Positions 60,649 to 64,000 of a DNA stretch of 64,000 nt are shown piece after piece. Both the position numbers and the translations under genes were made by a program. This stretch comes from CAYNVQ01 sp964400735 (GTDB lineage: Bacteria; Acidobacteriota; Aminicenantia; Aminicenantales; Aminicenantaceae). Location of the stretch: NCBI GenBank assembly GCA_964400735.1, contig CAYNVQ010000007.1, positions 1 to 64,000 on the forward strand, read 5' to 3'. How positions within the stretch are numbered: position 1 is the first letter of the stretch; each line of letters opens with the position of its first letter. Under the pieces are notes generated by a model. That model was not told where the DNA came from and made no database searches. It saw only the letters and a program-made list of their open reading frames with translations.

Positions 60649-61541
60649 ACGAAGGCTCCCACATCCCTGTCCTTGTGGAAGAAGTTATGGATTATTTAGA
60701 TATCCAAAGAAAAGGAGTGTATGTTGACTGCACCATCGGCCTGGGAGGACACGCTCTCGAGATTCTAAAAAGAAATCCGGAATCCAGAGTTATCGGCTTC
60801 GACATCGACGAAGCAGCGCTTCAGAGGGCCAGAGACCGGCTCCAGCCCTATGCCGATAGGGTAGAACTCTACCATGGCGATTTCCGCGACATACCCAAGC
60901 TGCCCCTTGGCTTCACCCAGATGAAAGGAATACTGCTCGACCTGGGCCTGTCTTCCTTTCAATTGGATTCCGCAGAAAGGGGGTTCAGCTTCAACCTGGC
61001 CGGTCCTTTGGATATGAGAATGGACCTGCGCAATAAGGTCTCCGCTTCCAAAATCATCCATGACTATTCCGAATACAGGCTTGCCGAGATTTTCAGAAAT
61101 TTTGGGGAGTTCAGGCAGGCCAGATTACTCGCCAGAGAGATCGTCTCCCGCCGAAAAATAAAAAAGATCGAAAAGACGACCCAGCTTCGCCGGCTCGTTG
61201 AGGAGGTCTGCCGATGGAGGCCCCAAAAAGGAAAACTCCATCCGGCAGCTAAGATCTTTCAAGCCCTGAGGATCGAGGTCAATCAGGAACTCAAAGGTCT
61301 CTCAGAGTTCATCGAAAGAACGGCCGAAAAAATATCCATAGGGGCTCGAATCCTCGCCATTTCCTTTCATTCGCTCGAGGACAGGATTGTCAAACACACC
61401 TTTATTCGTCTTGCCGGGACCGAAGGGAACCATCCTCTGCTCAAGATTTTGACCAGGAAGCCGGTTACGCCGACCGAAAAGGAGATCGCCGAAAATTCGC
61501 GCGCTAGATCCGCCAAATTGAGAGCAGGAGAGAGACTCTGA
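60645..61541 (+). CDS. rsmH: 16S rRNA (cytosine-1402-N4)-methyltransferase RsmH
   Basis: 298 aa. SAM-binding VDCTIGLGGHALEIL, LDLGLSSFQLD, GFSFNLAGPLDMRMD and FHSLEDRIVK are RsmH hallmarks. It methylates C1402 of 16S rRNA. Overlaps mraZ by 4 bp and shares one base with ftsL, so translation is coupled. Confidence 0.96.
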   Translation: MNEGSHIPVLVEEVMDYLDIQRKGVYVDCTIGLGGHALEILKRNPESRVIGFDIDEAALQRARDRLQPYADRVELYHGDFRDIPKLPLGFTQMKGILLDLGLSSFQLDSAERGFSFNLAGPLDMRMDLRNKVSASKIIHDYSEYRLAEIFRNFGEFRQARLLAREIVSRRKIKKIEKTTQLRRLVEEVCRWRPQKGKLHPAAKIFQALRIEVNQELKGLSEFIERTAEKISIGARILAISFHSLEDRIVKHTFIRLAGTEGNHPLLKILTRKPVTPTEKEIAENSRARSAKLRAGERL

Positions 61542-61840
61542 TGGTCAGAAAAAAATTCAGCAAAAAAGAAATTCTCATCGGCGTTTTCTGTACGTTGTTC
61601 GGTCTTCTCATTCTCAGCCTATACATCTGGCATCAGACAGAATCGGTGAGCCTGGGATACGATACGGCAGAGCTCGAACTGCGTGTCACTCAACTCGAGA
61701 AAGAGGTCGAAAAACTGGAAACCATGAAGTCGGAGCTCCTAGCTCTGGAACGGGTGGAAAAAATAGCAAAGACAAAGCTGGCCCTATCGGAACCAAAAAA
61801 AGACCAGCTTGTCTATGAGGATATTGAAAAGGAGCGCTGA
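61541..61840 (+). CDS. ftsL: Cell division protein FtsL-like
   Basis: 99 aa. Short cytoplasmic N-terminus, one membrane helix (about 12-32), and a periplasmic coiled coil (LELRVTQLEKEVEKLETMKS). FtsL sequences are weakly conserved; the call rests on topology and position between rsmH and ftsI. It would form the FtsQLB scaffold. Confidence 0.82.
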   Translation: MVRKKFSKKEILIGVFCTLFGLLILSLYIWHQTESVSLGYDTAELELRVTQLEKEVEKLETMKSELLALERVEKIAKTKLALSEPKKDQLVYEDIEKER

Positions 61841-61851
61841 GAGAGAGGAGG

Positions 61852-63603
61852 ATGAACAGCTATTTTCAAAAAAAGGCGAGGAAAAGATCCATCTTTCTCG
61901 CTTTTTGCTTCATCCTTTGGACCGTCATGATCGTCCTCCGTCTCGTCCAGCTCCAAGTGATCGATCATGTCCGTTTGAAGACACAAGCCATCAAGCAAAA
62001 CCAGGACAAAAAAGAGATCATACCCAAGCGGGGGACGATATTTGACCGGAATATGACCATTTTAGCCCGTAGCGTTCCTGCCTACTCCATTTTTCTGGAT
62101 CCGTTGGAAGGGCAATCCCCTTCTCAGCAATGGTCGGCAGCCAAAAAAGTCGGGAACGCGCTGGGATTATCCTGGGACAAATTGAATGCCATCAAAGGAC
62201 AGATCGAAAAGCAAGCCACCTTCATCTGGATAGCCCGGAAGATTGAAGAAGGCAAGGCACGACGTATAGAAAAAATGAACCTCAACGGGATCTATCTGGC
62301 GGAGGAAAACATAAGATTTTATCCGCAGGGAAAAAGGGCTGCCCATGTGCTGGGCCGAGTCAACATCGACGAAGAAGGGGTCAGCGGGTTGGAATACAAG
62401 TACAACGAGGTCCTCCAGGGTAAAAAAGGTGAAGGATTGGTCCTCAGGGATGCCAAAAGACGAAGATACCACTTCGAAACCTTATTGGATCCGGACGATG
62501 GGAAGGACCTGATGTTGACTCTGGATGAGACCATCCAGTACATTGCCGAACAAGAGCTCGAAAAGGCCGTGGTTCAAACCCAGTCCCAATGGGGATCCGT
62601 CATCGTCTCTGAACCCCGAAGCGGAAATATCTTGGCTATGGCCAATTATCCTACATATGACCTGAATCATCTTCCCAATCCGCCCACAAAACTCGACAGG
62701 AACAAAGCGATCCACCATACATTTGATCCGGGATCGACCTTTAAAATTATCACCGTATCCGCAGCTATCGAAAACGACAGTGTTCCCCTGACAGAAACTT
62801 TTGATTGCAGCAAAGGCTATGTCGTCTATGCCGGCAACACTTTTTGGGATCATGAACGGATGGGAATTCTATCTTTTCCCCAGGTCATTATCCGCTCTTC
62901 AAATGTCGGAACGATCCAAATCGGACAGCTCATAGGGGAAAAGAAACTTTATCGGGCCATTGAACTTTTCGGCTTAGGCCAAAGAACCGGAATAGACCTT
63001 CCAGCCGAGGAACGGGGCCTTCTCAATCCTTTAGACAAATGGACAAAAATTTCGGTGGCCTCCCACTCCATCGGGTATGAAATCTCAGTAACTCCTATCC
63101 AAATGCTCCAGGCACTCAATGTCATCGCCAATCAAGGGATAAAAGTCCCCCCCCGATTGGTAAAAAATATCCATGACCCGGAGTTGGAAACACCGCTCTC
63201 TTCTCTATCTTACAAGAAAGTCATCTCAGAGGAGACAGCCTCCAAAGTCAATGCCATCCTTCGAGATGTGGTATTAGAAGGGACCGGAACGAATGCCCGG
63301 ATTCCCGGCTACACCATTATCGGAAAAACAGGCACGGCCCAAAAATACGACCGTGAGGCAAAAGCCTATCTCAGCTCGGCCCACGTCGCCTCCTTTGTGG
63401 GCTATGTCGAAAAAGAAAGGCCTCTCTTCTCGATAATCGTGGTTATCGACAATCCGAAAGGACATTTCTACGGAGGTCAGGTGGCCGCACCGGTATTCCG
63501 GGAGATCGCCGCAAAAACACTGCGTTATCTTTGCATTCCTCCGGAAAAAGAAATGGGAAAAACTTTGATCGCAGCTCACGAACGGAGACCGAACGACAAA
63601 TGA
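61852..63603 (+). CDS. ftsI: Septal transpeptidase FtsI (PBP3-type)
   Basis: 583 aa. N-terminal membrane helix (about 14-32), a PBP dimerisation domain (KRGTIFDRN, GLEYKYN) and a transpeptidase domain with SxxK at S295-K298, SSN at 349-351 and KTG at 492-494. It cross-links septal peptidoglycan. No PASTA domain is seen. GAGAGGAGG directly precedes the ATG; its stop overlaps murE by 4 bp. Confidence 0.95.
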   Translation: MNSYFQKKARKRSIFLAFCFILWTVMIVLRLVQLQVIDHVRLKTQAIKQNQDKKEIIPKRGTIFDRNMTILARSVPAYSIFLDPLEGQSPSQQWSAAKKVGNALGLSWDKLNAIKGQIEKQATFIWIARKIEEGKARRIEKMNLNGIYLAEENIRFYPQGKRAAHVLGRVNIDEEGVSGLEYKYNEVLQGKKGEGLVLRDAKRRRYHFETLLDPDDGKDLMLTLDETIQYIAEQELEKAVVQTQSQWGSVIVSEPRSGNILAMANYPTYDLNHLPNPPTKLDRNKAIHHTFDPGSTFKIITVSAAIENDSVPLTETFDCSKGYVVYAGNTFWDHERMGILSFPQVIIRSSNVGTIQIGQLIGEKKLYRAIELFGLGQRTGIDLPAEERGLLNPLDKWTKISVASHSIGYEISVTPIQMLQALNVIANQGIKVPPRLVKNIHDPELETPLSSLSYKKVISEETASKVNAILRDVVLEGTGTNARIPGYTIIGKTGTAQKYDREAKAYLSSAHVASFVGYVEKERPLFSIIVVIDNPKGHFYGGQVAAPVFREIAAKTLRYLCIPPEKEMGKTLIAAHERRPNDK

Positions 63604-64000
63604 CAATCAAAGATCTGCTCCATGATGTGCCCATCGTAAAATTCAGCGGACAGGGCAACACCCGAGTCTTGGGAATTGCCTATTCATCTCACTCGGTCGA
63701 TTCCGGATACCTTTTCGCTGCCCTAAAAGGGGAGAGGCGGAACGGGTATGATTTCATCCCCGAAGCCATCTCGAAGGGGGCTTCCGCCATCCTGTCGGAA
63801 AGGCTAGCACCGCCAGAGCTCATCACCAATTGGATCCAGGTTCAGGAGACTCGAAAATCTCTGGCGCTCTGCTCGGCCAATTTTTATCACCACCCATCCC
63901 GTCAGCTCAAAGTCATCGGCGTCACAGGAACCAAAGGTAAAACGACCTTCACCTTTCTCCTCGAAAGCATCCTGAAGGTCACAGGTTTTTCCCCTGGAGT
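63600..64000 (+). CDS. murE: UDP-MurNAc-tripeptide synthetase MurE, 5' part
   Basis: The ATG at 63600 overlaps the ftsI stop (ATGA). The frame stays open to the window end (133 complete codons). It encodes MTIKDLLHDVPIVKF, SHSVDSGYLFAALKGE and the Mur ligase P-loop VTGTKGKTTF, which fits MurE both in sequence and by order after ftsI. It adds the third amino acid to the peptidoglycan stem. The 3' end lies outside the window. Confidence 0.93.
   Translation, partial: MTIKDLLHDVPIVKFSGQGNTRVLGIAYSSHSVDSGYLFAALKGERRNGYDFIPEAISKGASAILSERLAPPELITNWIQVQETRKSLALCSANFYHHPSRQLKVIGVTGTKGKTTFTFLLESILKVTGFSPG

Noticed and set aside
1..64000. tRNA, rRNA or CRISPR arrays
   Set aside because: No cloverleaf, rRNA-like stretch or regularly spaced repeat/spacer pattern was recognised by eye; a covariance search would be needed to exclude small RNAs.

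Overview
The window reads as chromosomal DNA from an uncultured-type, Gram-negative, anaerobic, protein-degrading bacterium. The best guess is the Acidobacteriota / Candidatus Aminicenantes (OP8) neighbourhood. That placement is an inference from gene style: Oar-like TonB receptors with an N-terminal carboxypeptidase-regulatory-like domain, PknB-type kinases fused to TPR sensors, many exported S9/M14/M28/S8 peptidases, an archaeal-type fructose bisphosphate aldolase/phosphatase and an Nqr-type sodium pump. No rRNA, tRNA or CRISPR was seen.

Region 1 (158-20844, minus strand) holds two tandem transcription units. Each has a transmembrane HTH-TPR regulator, then a TonB-dependent receptor (TBDR), then one or two transmembrane Ser/Thr kinases with TPR sensors (order of transcription: regulator 2, TBDR 2, kinase 3; regulator 1, TBDR 1, kinase 2, kinase 1). 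All five regulators share the same FlgO/CsgG-like plus TPR periplasmic architecture and a nearly identical C-terminal TPR. Promoters in front of both regulators and both receptors are conserved. The receptor promoters also carry three helically phased 10-bp repeats plus a small palindrome. This looks like an unnamed sense-and-uptake system and is the most interesting part of the window.

Region 2 (21061-25420, plus) encodes NqrB-C-D-E and NqrF of a sodium-translocating NADH oxidoreductase without NqrA. A MITE-like element sits between nqrE and nqrF. Region 3 (25504-45946) is mostly exported hydrolases: two S9 peptidases, a subtilisin, an M14 peptidase, an M28 peptidase, a secreted beta-helix protein, an exported metallo-beta-lactamase-fold protein, a membrane M48 protease, an iron alcohol dehydrogenase and a protein with three CAP-like modules. 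Region 4 (46014-57247) has two further envelope systems, an ECF sigma / anti-sigma / secretin-like operon and a FecR-domain protein beside a WGYYPSY-repeat lipoprotein. It also has a periplasmic cyclophilin, an AGCS amino-acid:sodium symporter, a second M28 peptidase and an M23 peptidase.

Region 5 (57517-64000, plus) carries FBP aldolase/phosphatase, a Nudix hydrolase, an encapsulated-ferritin-like protein without a shell gene beside it, a DUF2007 protein, and then the start of the division and cell-wall cluster mraZ-rsmH-ftsL-ftsI-murE. The mraZ promoter and its three MraZ boxes can be read directly.

The genes fit one lifestyle: exported peptidases release peptides and amino acids, AGCS and TonB systems take material up, Nqr makes a sodium gradient that could drive the symporter, and FBPA/P supports gluconeogenesis. 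Intergenic gaps are littered with non-coding repeats: two 330-350 bp MITE copies, related palindromic elements, and two perfect or near-perfect long inverted repeats between convergent genes.
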